A stretch of 64,000 nt of DNA from a virus. The notes beneath the pieces are model-generated. The model made no database searches. It was not told where the DNA came from and saw only the letters and a program-made list of their open reading frames with translations. Below are positions 32,637-40,838 of the stretch, piece after piece. The stretch covers positions 62,001 through 126,000 of the IMG/VR virus record IMGVR_UViG_3300046543_000266; one strand, written 5' to 3'. The number at the start of each line of letters is the position of its first letter. Position 1 is the first letter of the stretch. Both the position numbers and the translations under genes were made by a program.

Positions 32637-33401
32637 TCATAGAACTTCTACGCGCTTCTTGACGAGGCTTTCGCTGAAATACGCCACACCGTTCACTGGT
32701 ACATACAGACGAGTGGTGAGAAACGACATCGGATCTTCACCTGCCGCCACGATAACGCGTGGGATATCAGCAAAGCGTTCGAGCAAGTCACGCGCCTTCT
32801 CCAGCTTTACGCCGGTACTGTTGGGCGTCAAATTGCTGAGCACGAGCATGGTAGGTGCAGTCTTACCGTCGATCTCGTCGTACTCCTTGAGGATCTTATT
32901 GTCGAATCCGCCGTACAGCGTGTGCCACAGGACGTTGCCTTTGACCGGACCGAGGCACGTCATGTGTAAGTGCGCCAGATAGGCTGCAAAGAACTTGGCT
33001 TTGCTGTCATCCGGATTGCCAGTCACCCCGTAGATCAGAGGTAGTGTCGGATCGGCACTGAACATAGCAAGGCTGTTACGCTGCACCTTCTCTTCGATGA
33101 TGCGGTCTTCGAGCTTCTCGCTCTCAGCCACGAACGCCAGCGGATCCCACTTGAACGCACCTTGCTTCCACACGCTGCCGGGAATCATGGCGCGCAGTTG
33201 TGCCGACGGATGACGTATCTCGATGCGACCCACTTCTTCAGGCGTCGGGCTGCGCTGTGTCGGCTGCTTTGCTGTGCGCTGTACTGCCTGAAGATCCTCT
33301 GCGGTGGCTTCATCCGCCGGATCGTATCTAGGGGTGGTCTTCTTGGCGGCGAACGGCGGCTGACGGCGACGTCCGTTGGCATTGGCTTTGATTTCTCGCA
33401 T
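32637..33401 (-). CDS. Possible helicase loader with degenerate P-loop
   Basis: 254 aa from the ATG at 33401; an in-frame GTG further upstream overlaps a promoter motif. The N-terminal 80 residues are basic and flexible. The C-terminal part resembles a DnaC/IstB-type ATPase: a GVTGNPDDSKAKF segment sits where Walker A would be but lacks GKT, and MLVLSNLTPNSTG plus RVIVAAGEDP fit later motifs. Loss of the P-loop lysine implies it does not bind ATP in the usual way. The DnaB-like gene is five genes downstream. Role is inferred from context. Confidence 0.4.
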   Translation of the reverse strand: MREIKANANGRRRQPPFAAKKTTPRYDPADEATAEDLQAVQRTAKQPTQRSPTPEEVGRIEIRHPSAQLRAMIPGSVWKQGAFKWDPLAFVAESEKLEDRIIEEKVQRNSLAMFSADPTLPLIYGVTGNPDDSKAKFFAAYLAHLHMTCLGPVKGNVLWHTLYGGFDNKILKEYDEIDGKTAPTMLVLSNLTPNSTGVKLEKARDLLERFADIPRVIVAAGEDPMSFLTTRLYVPVNGVAYFSESLVKKRVEVL

Positions 33402-33428
33402 GGGCTTAGAGACTCCTTGTTTGTACCT

Positions 33429-33437
33429 CTTATTTAC
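33429..33437 (-). promoter_or_regulatory. Early/middle-type motif GTAAATAAG
   Basis: 28 nt upstream of the loader-like gene. TTGGGA lies 17 nt before TAAATA, so a sigma-70-like reading is possible at this copy. Confidence 0.5.
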
Positions 33438-33464
33438 GCAAGACACACCACAGTCCCAAAAGCA

Positions 33465-33497
33465 AAGGGCCGTATCCCATTACAGAATACGGCCCTT
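33465..33497 (-). terminator. Terminator hairpin
   Basis: AAGGGCCGTAT pairs with ATACGGCCCTT (11 bp). On the minus strand it is followed by TGCTTTTG. Ends the operon that includes the UvsW-like helicase. Confidence 0.75.
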
Positions 33498-33506
33498 CGA
33501 TTGTGA

Positions 33507-33749
33507 CTAACACGGTTCAACGAGCGGCATCCTCGACAGTCTGCCACTATCCCGCTGAAGTAGGTTCGGTTCCTTTTGGGTGACGCCGGTGCAAGCTCGG
33601 TGCAACGCCATCTCCATCGTATCACCATCCCCACTTCCCAACACGATCGAACGATTGGGGCCAGTGTCACGAACGATCTGCGCCGTGAAGTAGGTTCCCA
33701 TGTCGTACATGTCCAGCCTGAAGCTGTTCACCATTTCTGCTGCCACCAT
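33507..33749 (-). CDS. Small hypothetical protein
   Basis: 80 aa; AGGAGG lies directly before the ATG. No family recognised. Mixed alpha/beta, with a Met/Ala-rich start and two Cys near the C-terminus. It follows the UvsW-like helicase gene by 9 nt and precedes a terminator. Confidence 0.55.
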   Translation of the reverse strand: MVAAEMVNSFRLDMYDMGTYFTAQIVRDTGPNRSIVLGSGDGDTMEMALHRACTGVTQKEPNLLQRDSGRLSRMPLVEPC

Positions 33750-33758
33750 AGCCTCCTG

Positions 33759-35288
33759 TTAGAATTCTACTTTTGCGACCTTGTCCTTGTTGGCGAAGTA
33801 ACCCTTCAACACTTCTGAGTCACGCTCACTTATCACCGGCCGGAACTTGGGGCTGACGCATTGGAAGTACTCGTTACGCAAACAGTTACGACGCACGTTC
33901 ATGTCGTCGAGGAAGAAGCGTAGCACTGGCGTCGGCTTGTCATCCCACGGTGTCAGGATACGAGAGGTACGCTGTTCACAGTTCTCCATGTTGGAGCTCA
34001 TGGTCACATCGTACAGCGCACTCGCCCGCGGGATGTTGGTGCCGGTACTCAGCAGCTTGATGTTGCCGACCAGAATCTTGGCCTTGTACTTCCGGGCCCA
34101 CTCGATGTAGTCGTCACGTTGCTGCTTCTTCAAGCCGCCGTAGAACGGATACGCCAGTGTTTCACCGGCCAGCTTGTTGATAGCCAGTACCAACGCCTTG
34201 ATAGGTGTGATCTGTGAGAAGGGTATGAGAACCATGTGACCGGCCTTCGCATCCTTGATCGCCCACTGCGCAATCAGCTTCAAGCGCTTCGGATCCTTCT
34301 CCAGACTCGACACCATCCGAACCCAAGGCACCTGTCCCTTGTAGTTCTGGACATACGCAGTACGGACCAATCGTACATGCGGACGCAAGCGCTCCACCTT
34401 GATGTCGGCTACCAACGGACCGATGAGGTTGCGCATCAGGATGTATCGACCATCCTTACGTGACGGCGTACCTGACAGGCCAATCTTGTAGCGACAATTG
34501 ATGTTGCTGATAACCGTCGCGTACTTTGGGGCCGCACCAGTGTGCACTTCATCGATGAAGATGCACTCGAACATGTCCCGCACTTTGCGCAACAGCTTCT
34601 GGCCGTTCTCAGACCAGAACGTCTGGGTAGTGACCAAGCAGATGTCGTACTTCAGGAAGTCCGCGTACGTCTTGGCGATACCGATCTGGTCCGGACGACA
34701 GTTGGTCAGTGCCGTCTGCGTGGGACTACCGACGAACGTTTCCTTGAAGCCCAATAGCCACTCACGCTGCGACGCCATGATCATGGTCTTCCGACCAATC
34801 TTGCAAATGGCGGCACTCGCCATCACCGTCTTACCACTTCGCGGAGGCGCACGCAGCACGCCGCGCTGCTTCTCGATGATGGCGCTGACCGCAGCAGGTT
34901 GATAATCCTTCAGAGTGCCTGTGAACTTGATAGGCCGCTTGAACTTCTTAACCGGGAACCGATCCTTGATGCGGTACTCGATGTCGTGGTTGTCCAACAC
35001 CTTGAGCAAGCCTGACTCGTCGCCGATCGGTGTCTTGATGTAAGTGTTGTCGCCGACCTTTACGTTGGAAGCCAGTTCAGCCCCGCCCTTGAACGCCGCG
35101 CAGTTATCACACACGCCTTCCACGAGACCCGTCGGACTAGCCTTCTTCTCGTCGTTGAACTCACACTTACCGCACGCCTTGTCCTCGAAGAAGAGGAACT
35201 TGTACTTGTTCAGCAGTCCCTTGCGCAGCTTGATTGGAAGGCTATCCTTCCGTATATAAAACGCTTCACGCGCATTGATAGTTATCAT
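33759..35288 (-). CDS. SF2 DNA helicase, UvsW-like
   Basis: 509 aa. It starts with a zinc-finger-like region (CGKC...CDNC, about residues 38-65), then the helicase core: Walker A PPRSGKT (about 146-152), DEVH (about 235), SGTPSRKDG (about 263), and a second RecA domain ending with a motif VI (ENCEQRTSRI, about 440). T4 UvsW-type helicases remodel branched DNA in recombination and origin control; the N-terminal Cys motif is an addition I do not associate with T4 UvsW. It overlaps the upstream gene by 4 nt. Confidence 0.8.
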   Translation of the reverse strand: MITINAREAFYIRKDSLPIKLRKGLLNKYKFLFFEDKACGKCEFNDEKKASPTGLVEGVCDNCAAFKGGAELASNVKVGDNTYIKTPIGDESGLLKVLDNHDIEYRIKDRFPVKKFKRPIKFTGTLKDYQPAAVSAIIEKQRGVLRAPPRSGKTVMASAAICKIGRKTMIMASQREWLLGFKETFVGSPTQTALTNCRPDQIGIAKTYADFLKYDICLVTTQTFWSENGQKLLRKVRDMFECIFIDEVHTGAAPKYATVISNINCRYKIGLSGTPSRKDGRYILMRNLIGPLVADIKVERLRPHVRLVRTAYVQNYKGQVPWVRMVSSLEKDPKRLKLIAQWAIKDAKAGHMVLIPFSQITPIKALVLAINKLAGETLAYPFYGGLKKQQRDDYIEWARKYKAKILVGNIKLLSTGTNIPRASALYDVTMSSNMENCEQRTSRILTPWDDKPTPVLRFFLDDMNVRRNCLRNEYFQCVSPKFRPVISERDSEVLKGYFANKDKVAKVEF

Positions 35289-35743
35289 TTCTGGTTGATC
35301 GTCAGCGTTAGGTCGGTCGCCGCTGCCAGTTGCTTGATACCCTGGATGTTCATACCGGCGAAGCGAACCTTATTTACGCCACCCTCCGTGATGGTACTGG
35401 CTTCTACAACGAAATCCATGGTGGCGATCAGCTCGCCGATCAGACCGGCGGATACTATCCCGGCGTTCAGCGACAGGGCAAACACCAGCGCGTCCGTATC
35501 GTGCAGAGCGACCGGAGCCTTGTTGAATTGCTTCGAGACTGCGGCGATGAAGTTGAGCACCGCTGTGAACGTATCAGGCAGCGCCAGATTGTCGTTCAGG
35601 CCCATCTGAATGTTCTTCGAGACGTTGGGTGCGAACATCACGTTGCACACCGGCTTCAGAGTATCAGTGTTGAACAACAGCAGATACTTGGCATCCGACT
35701 TGGTGACTGATAGCGCGGGGCCGCTGAGGATTACGGAATTCAT
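35285..35743 (-). CDS. Hypothetical replication-block protein
   Basis: 152 aa, no family recognised. Hydrophobic alpha/beta protein with many Ala/Val/Leu, no membrane segment. The start overlaps the stop of the preceding gene, and the stop overlaps the UvsW-like start, so all three are coupled. A GTAAATAAG lies inside it (35369-35377), 81 nt before the helicase start, possibly an internal promoter. Confidence 0.55.
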   Translation of the reverse strand: MNSVILSGPALSVTKSDAKYLLLFNTDTLKPVCNVMFAPNVSKNIQMGLNDNLALPDTFTAVLNFIAAVSKQFNKAPVALHDTDALVFALSLNAGIVSAGLIGELIATMDFVVEASTITEGGVNKVRFAGMNIQGIKQLAAATDLTLTINQK

Positions 35744-36198
35744 TGTGCTTCCTTATCAAGTTTATGAGTCACGTCCACGGCCGTGATCCGGGTTATGCTG
35801 TGCTCTTTGGAATTGCCGAACCGATCGATACGCTCCACTACACCCTCAGCGTTATACGCCTTCACGTCGACGTTGACCACCCCAATGAAGCCCTGGAAGC
35901 CTTGCCCGAATACCTCGATCCGCATCTTACCGTCGGGGTGGTTCTCGAGGAAGTACGGACACGCGAACGACATCAGGTAGGCAGCGTGCCGGTACACGCG
36001 ATGATCGGTCGTCTGTGCGATGAGCAACGACAACTGACCTGTTGGTGGCACGCTCTGCAACACGACTGCCGAGCCAACGAACGAGATCTCTTCCCGATTG
36101 CCGAGCTTGGTTTCGTAGACACTGTATTTCCACAGGCCGTGGATGGCTTTGTCATTCGTGCTGTGGAAGTATTCGTAGAAGTCGTGTAGCGAATGCAT
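35740..36198 (-). CDS. Hypothetical protein
   Basis: 152 aa, no family recognised. It starts MHSLHDFYEYF and is rich in aromatic residues, with a beta-rich middle and a helical C-terminus. Coupled to the next gene by a 4-nt overlap. An accessory role in replication is suggested only by context. Confidence 0.55.
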   Translation of the reverse strand: MHSLHDFYEYFHSTNDKAIHGLWKYSVYETKLGNREEISFVGSAVVLQSVPPTGQLSLLIAQTTDHRVYRHAAYLMSFACPYFLENHPDGKMRIEVFGQGFQGFIGVVNVDVKAYNAEGVVERIDRFGNSKEHSITRITAVDVTHKLDKEAQ

Positions 36199-36204
36199 GA
36201 TTGG

Positions 36205-36582
36205 TTATACCTCGATGATGGGTGCATCAAACGCGTTCAGACTGGCCGTCTTCAGCGTACACTTCAAGACTTCGCGAGTCTCAGTGTACTTCCCGACCTT
36301 GCTTCGTGCGACTTCCCACACCGCCATCAGGTGAGTGCGGTTTTGCAGGAGAGTGGGTGTGAGCAGCGCCCCCAGATAACAGGCAACATCAACCCGGTCT
36401 TTGCGCACCTGAAGATGTGCGACCGGCACGAACCCGCGATGTTCGATCAACGCATCCAGGACAAGCTTCGCCCGGTCAGCGCCCATGAGCAGCGGAATTC
36501 CGACCGGCGAATCCGTGAACGGCGCACCGTTGTACTGGTCCGCTGCGGTTTCAATCATTCTGGCGAGTTCGGCGCTTGTCAT
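36205..36582 (-). CDS. Hypothetical protein
   Basis: 125 aa, no family recognised. A helical N-terminus (MTSAELARMIETAADQY) precedes a mixed domain with two Cys. Spaced 6 nt from the preceding start and 10 nt from the next gene, so part of the same operon. Confidence 0.55.
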   Translation of the reverse strand: MTSAELARMIETAADQYNGAPFTDSPVGIPLLMGADRAKLVLDALIEHRGFVPVAHLQVRKDRVDVACYLGALLTPTLLQNRTHLMAVWEVARSKVGKYTETREVLKCTLKTASLNAFDAPIIEV

Positions 36583-36592
36583 ACTGTGTCCC

Positions 36593-37156
36593 CTAGAGTA
36601 CGCGGCCCTTCGAGCCGTCGAGTAGTTTCAACGATTCCATCATGTTTCTGAGGGAGTGCCCGGCCTGATCGATATCCTTGATGATATGGTCGAGCATCTC
36701 CAACAGTTCCTTTCCTTCTTGCGCCAGATCCCGAGCACTACCCTGCACCCGCTGAACCAACGCATTACGCTGCGACTCGTTGCTGTACTTCCGAATCTCG
36801 TCGTTGTACGTCGTGACCATGTGACGCTTCATGGCGTCCATCGCCTCGTCGAGCAAGCCTAGATGATAACTGGCCTTCACTCGGATCTCTACCAAGCGCG
36901 CACGCGCCGACAGATCCTTCAGTGAAGCATCCATCAGAGCTTTCGGGCTGTACTGCGCTTTGCCGTGCAGAGTACGGGACGTACGCGACGCGTGCAACGC
37001 AAACGCCTCGTTACGGTCTGCATCTAGGTTCAAGCGTGACTGGGTGTTCTGAACGATGTTGCGGAACTTCTTGTACTTCGGGTCTACCTTGACGTCGTTG
37101 AGCAGACCACGCAAGTCCACTTCGTCATCGTCGTCTCTACGTCGGCGAGTCGCCAT
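36593..37156 (-). CDS. Coiled-coil hypothetical protein
   Basis: 187 aa. The N-terminus is Arg/Asp-rich (MATRRRRDDDDEVD). From residue 80 onward it is almost wholly helical with heptad-like spacing (for example MDAMKRHMVTTYNDEIRKY and ALVQRVQGSARDLAQEGKEL), so a coiled coil is likely. A structural or single-stranded-DNA-associated role in recombination is possible; no family recognised. Confidence 0.55.
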   Translation of the reverse strand: MATRRRRDDDDEVDLRGLLNDVKVDPKYKKFRNIVQNTQSRLNLDADRNEAFALHASRTSRTLHGKAQYSPKALMDASLKDLSARARLVEIRVKASYHLGLLDEAMDAMKRHMVTTYNDEIRKYSNESQRNALVQRVQGSARDLAQEGKELLEMLDHIIKDIDQAGHSLRNMMESLKLLDGSKGRVL

Positions 37157-37186
37157 GTTATTGTTCCTGGGAAGGGTTCACTTAAA

Positions 37187-37618
37187 CTATTGTTCTTCGA
37201 AGATTGTGCGCACGTCGTCACCGACTACCGGGCACACTGCCAGCGTGCCGCGATTGGTGTAGTGGTAGACGACGAGGTCAGGGGTCTTCAACAGCACTTC
37301 CACGTTAGATGCCTTGCCGACACCCCGGTTCATGTACGTGGCAAGGAAGCCACCACTATTTACCACGTGGAACTGCGACTCGAAGTAGAACCCGACCTTC
37401 GCGCCATTCAATACCAGCCAGTGCATCTGGAACATACACGAGACTGGGATGCGCTCGCCAACCGTAATCACCGCACCCTTCGCAATCTTCGTGAGGAACA
37501 ACGCGTGCCCCTCGTCGAGAGTGTAGAACAGGTGCGGTTCAGCATCCAAGGTAACTTGCAGATACTGCGACTCGATCGTAGAGTTGGGATTCACACGGGA
37601 GTCGAATAGGTTTGTCAT
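37187..37618 (-). CDS. Hypothetical protein downstream of clamp
   Basis: 143 aa from the ATG at 37618, which overlaps the sliding-clamp stop by 4 nt. Beta-rich, with repeated short strands (HLFYTLDEGHALFLTKI, WLVLNGAKVGFYFESQ). No family recognised. Its tight coupling to the clamp suggests a clamp- or replisome-associated role. Confidence 0.55.
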   Translation of the reverse strand: MTNLFDSRVNPNSTIESQYLQVTLDAEPHLFYTLDEGHALFLTKIAKGAVITVGERIPVSCMFQMHWLVLNGAKVGFYFESQFHVVNSGGFLATYMNRGVGKASNVEVLLKTPDLVVYHYTNRGTLAVCPVVGDDVRTIFEEQ

Positions 37619-38706
37619 TCGCTGGCCCCTTCGTCCTGATTCAGCGCTACCAGCAGACTGGTTCCCTTGGTCTTGAACATCAGGAACGAATCGGCCACTA
37701 GCTTCATCAGCACTTGATCGCCACACTTGCGAACAGCTTCATCGAAGAACTCGTAGTCGATCTTGAACTTCACTGCCTTCTTGATCGAGCACTTCATGTA
37801 CGTCTTGACGATACCGTTGGTGGTCGCCACTTCGAACCGTACCTTGCCCGGCTCTGTTACCACCGACAGTTCCGGCCTCTCCTTGGTTGCCACACTGCGG
37901 CAGTTGTCCAGGAACGCCGACACGTCCTTCTTGTCGAGCTCGATCGCCAGACCATCCGCACGGGATGCTTCCTTGGCTTTCTCCAGCACCAGATCCGGCG
38001 ACAGTGCCGCATCATCGTTGACTTCGGGAAGCGCCAGCGATACGTTGACCAGCTTGTTCTTGACGATAAGCGAGCTGTTCGTCACCGTCATCGTACATGC
38101 CAACTTGTTGAACGTATCCAACACTGCAGTCAGCGTTTCGATCGGCAGCGTGAGCTCCATATCACCGTTCACCTCCTTGGAGTTGATGAACGCCATGTGC
38201 TGTTGGTCATAACAAGCAACAAAAGCTGACTTAGAAGTCAGCTTCACCGAGACCGGCATGAACGTCGTGATGTTCTGCGTGGGCTTCAGAGCCACGGCTG
38301 CGACTGCCGACTTCAGCCATTGCAACTGATCCACGGTAAGGTCCCACGACTGACCTTTGGCTTCTTCGGCCGCGTCCGACTCTTCGACCTGCAACGCGTC
38401 CACTGTCGTCAGGCTGGCCTTGTAGCGACCGCCTTTCATATTGAGCATCGTCTTGTCGTATGCCATCTCCAGCGAGGCGTGCCCCTTGGAGGCAGCCGCC
38501 AGACTGTCGGTCGGAATGGCGAACAGGGCTTTTCCGGTAACGGCACACGGGATAAGCACCGAGCAGCGGGACAACTCGGCTGCTGAGTGCAGATGCAGGT
38601 TCTTCCCGTCCGAGTGCAGCGTCACGTTGCCGGTGACCGGCGGGCTCAGGCGCAGCGATACCCGGATAGCTTCCTGCAGGATTTCTGTATCGATGGTTGC
38701 GTTCAT
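37615..38706 (-). CDS. DnaN-like sliding clamp
   Basis: 363 aa, close to the length of bacterial beta clamps (about 366) rather than T4 gp45 (about 228). The sequence follows the three-domain beta-clamp pattern: LLQEAIRVSLRL-type start, HLHSAAELSRCSVLIPC, GKALFAIPTDSLAAASKG and a YDKTMLNMKGGRYKASL segment typical of domain I. It would tether the polymerase to DNA. A GTAAATAAG motif lies 27 nt upstream. Clamp loader and helicase genes are in the same block. Confidence 0.8.
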   Translation of the reverse strand: MNATIDTEILQEAIRVSLRLSPPVTGNVTLHSDGKNLHLHSAAELSRCSVLIPCAVTGKALFAIPTDSLAAASKGHASLEMAYDKTMLNMKGGRYKASLTTVDALQVEESDAAEEAKGQSWDLTVDQLQWLKSAVAAVALKPTQNITTFMPVSVKLTSKSAFVACYDQQHMAFINSKEVNGDMELTLPIETLTAVLDTFNKLACTMTVTNSSLIVKNKLVNVSLALPEVNDDAALSPDLVLEKAKEASRADGLAIELDKKDVSAFLDNCRSVATKERPELSVVTEPGKVRFEVATTNGIVKTYMKCSIKKAVKFKIDYEFFDEAVRKCGDQVLMKLVADSFLMFKTKGTSLLVALNQDEGASE

Positions 38707-38732
38707 AGTTGATTGGGAAGGGTGTGGGTATG

Positions 38733-38741
38733 CTTATTTAC
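38733..38741 (-). promoter_or_regulatory. Early/middle-type motif GTAAATAAG
   Basis: 27 nt upstream of the clamp gene. It separates this early gene from the virion-like genes upstream on the same strand, which carry a different motif. Confidence 0.5.
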
Positions 38742-38760
38742 GCAGACTGCGCGCGCCGTC

Positions 38761-39594
38761 TTATACGACGGTCAGGGTAAGCACCGCAGGGGTGGACTGG
38801 CCGAGGTTGTCGGACACCGAGAAGTTGAAGGTGTAAGTTCCAGCAGTCGGATCAGCCAAGCGCAGGACGCGAACCGTGTTGAACATCACGCCGCCGCCCG
38901 GAACGATGACCTGACCGCCGTCACCCTGAAGCACGCTTGCTTTGAAGACACCACCGGCCGGGTTGGACACAGTTGCCAGCGACAGCGGAACCACGCCGTT
39001 GCCGTATGCCTTCGGATCTGCTTGAACGCTTGCCGCGAACAGCGTATCCCAGCGGAAGTCGAAGAACGAGCAGTCTTCAGCGAACGACTGCAGATTCATG
39101 GTACATGCCCACGTCAGCGTCTTCGGCGTGCTGACTGTCGGAGGATTCTGACTCGGCATTGCCGCCCCGGTGTTGAAGTTCGCCATGCCGACCGTCATCG
39201 AATCAAGGAACACGCCCTTGGCGAAGTGACGGAACCACCCGTTGACAGGCATCGACCACCATGCGTAATGGCCGATGTCGTTGGGGTTCTCCACCGAGAC
39301 CAATTCCGCGTAACCGCGCCACGGAGCTTGACTGGCGGTCGATTGCGGGAACACCGCAGCCATGAACTGCTGGACGCGCTGTTCACCGTAGACGTTGGTG
39401 GAAACCTTCGGAGGCAACGTCACACTCTGGATGGCAACCGAACCGCTTGCCAATGCGAACGTCGTTTCTGCACCCGTGAAGGTGGTGGACGCGATCGGGA
39501 AGAATCCGTACACGCGACCACTCGGGGTCATGACCGGCAGAAGCGTCTGCTTGGACGGGGCAACAAGTGCCAGTCCGTATTGATTGCTACTCAT
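38761..39594 (-). CDS. Virion-like surface protein
   Basis: 277 aa. Gly/Ser/Thr/Ala-rich, mainly beta, ending with an Ig-like strand pattern (AGTYTFNFSVSDNLGQSTPAVLTLTVV) typical of phage fibre and decoration proteins. AAGGAG lies 5 nt before the ATG. Together with the next gene it forms an isolated structural pair within the replication block, under a minus-strand late-type motif. Receptor binding or head decoration is possible. Confidence 0.55.
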   Translation of the reverse strand: MSSNQYGLALVAPSKQTLLPVMTPSGRVYGFFPIASTTFTGAETTFALASGSVAIQSVTLPPKVSTNVYGEQRVQQFMAAVFPQSTASQAPWRGYAELVSVENPNDIGHYAWWSMPVNGWFRHFAKGVFLDSMTVGMANFNTGAAMPSQNPPTVSTPKTLTWACTMNLQSFAEDCSFFDFRWDTLFAASVQADPKAYGNGVVPLSLATVSNPAGGVFKASVLQGDGGQVIVPGGGVMFNTVRVLRLADPTAGTYTFNFSVSDNLGQSTPAVLTLTVV

Positions 39595-39607
39595 GGAAAC
39601 TCCTTAG

Positions 39608-39991
39608 TTATGCGGATACCGTGGTGTCCACGTTCGAGACCTTCGCGTAGGCCAGTTCCGTACCCATGCAGGTGATGCCACAGACACATGAACCATCCGT
39701 CGGATCGACCGCGGCGATTACGTTTTGGTTGGGGAAATCGTCAGTACCTACAGGCTCCCGCCAGCAGACGCGCACTTCGTTGAGCGTTGCACTGTCCAGG
39801 TGAACTGCGGCTTGATCAGCGCTGAACGGCGTGAAGTCGAAGCTCGCGGGGATGCTGTGCACCGTGATCGTCTTGGCGCTCTGAACCGGAACGAACGCGT
39901 TGTCCGATAAGATCAGTGCTTCTTTGTCCACGTCGATGACTTGTTGGGTGCCGTTGGGGGAGGGTACAAGATACAGACGGATGAAGGCCAT
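39608..39991 (-). CDS. Virion-like small protein
   Basis: 127 aa. Beta-rich with a Cys pair (CVCGITC). AGAGG lies before the ATG and a late-type motif is about 80 nt upstream. Probably co-transcribed with the downstream virion-like gene. No family recognised. Confidence 0.5.
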   Translation of the reverse strand: MAFIRLYLVPSPNGTQQVIDVDKEALILSDNAFVPVQSAKTITVHSIPASFDFTPFSADQAAVHLDSATLNEVRVCWREPVGTDDFPNQNVIAAVDPTDGSCVCGITCMGTELAYAKVSNVDTTVSA

Positions 39992-40069
39992 TTGCTAAAA
40001 CCTCTGATGAGTGTTTTGTTGATTTGTGATTCCGGTTTGGTCTACTCGCTGATGTAGCAGTCCAGCCGG

Positions 40070-40078
40070 GTAAAATTG
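40070..40078 (-). promoter_or_regulatory. Late-type motif CAATTTTAC on the minus strand
   Basis: The only perfect late-type copy found on the minus strand. It lies 79 nt upstream of the virion-like pair and 5 nt after the stop of the preceding early gene, so class rather than strand predicts the motif. Confidence 0.55.
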
Positions 40079-40082
40079 CCAA

Positions 40083-40805
40083 TTAGGCTTTTGATTTCTC
40101 GAAGGAACGCAGCACATACAAGATTTCAAACTGCTCAAATCCAGTTTCATGCGCGACGATTTCGACGTTATCGCGACGCGCACGACCCACGGCTTCCCGC
40201 AGTTCCCGAGCCTTTTCGCTGTCCATCAACGTCAGTAGCTGGTCCAGCTTGTGCGACGACTTCAGTTTGCGCTTCAAGGCCGTGATGCTGACGCTACCCG
40301 CCAGATAGGCCACGCACATCAGGTTGACTTCCTTGCGCAGATTGTACGGGGTGATGCGGTACATGGCCGACTGCACATGATTAAAGAACGACGGCTTGGT
40401 TGCGATGTTGACGTAGTCCTCGATAGTCGGCTCGTTGACAACGATCTGCCAGTCGTGAGTAAGTGAGTTCGCGGCGATCAGCGCTTGCTTGACTGCCGCG
40501 GTGACCTCCATCAATCCACGATGCTCCGGCCACAGTACCTGACTGATGTTGGACGTGGACAGCGCGGCTCGTGCGTCACACACGAAGTACACTGCTCGGC
40601 CCATGTCCACCCGCACCTTCGGGACGTTGCGTACCCGATCGACAATGATCGGCCACACAGGTTGTTCTTTGCACAGACCGTTCACTGTCATGTGCAGGGT
40701 TCGAACCAAACCACCCACTAGTGAGTGGCTCATGTTCAGGCTTTTCAGGACGGTCGACAGTTGATGCGGCGAGACGTCGACCAGCCCGTATGAGGCTAAG
40801 ATCAT
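40083..40805 (-). CDS. Hypothetical protein
   Basis: 240 aa, no family recognised. Mixed alpha/beta, no membrane segment. The C-terminus is helical and basic (RELREAVGRARRDNVEIV). It follows the Rad50-like gene by about 33 nt, suggesting a role in the recombination operon, but no nuclease motif of an SbcD/Mre11 partner is seen. Confidence 0.5.
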   Translation of the reverse strand: MILASYGLVDVSPHQLSTVLKSLNMSHSLVGGLVRTLHMTVNGLCKEQPVWPIIVDRVRNVPKVRVDMGRAVYFVCDARAALSTSNISQVLWPEHRGLMEVTAAVKQALIAANSLTHDWQIVVNEPTIEDYVNIATKPSFFNHVQSAMYRITPYNLRKEVNLMCVAYLAGSVSITALKRKLKSSHKLDQLLTLMDSEKARELREAVGRARRDNVEIVAHETGFEQFEILYVLRSFEKSKA

Positions 40806-40838
40806 TGATGGGTTCCTCGGGTAAGATGTAGTTATCTG

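Noticed and set aside
35369-35377. GTAAATAAG on the minus strand inside 35285-35743
   Set aside because: It encodes V-N-K in a supported gene, so it may be coincidental. It is kept out of the feature list, although an internal promoter for the UvsW-like gene 81 nt downstream is possible.
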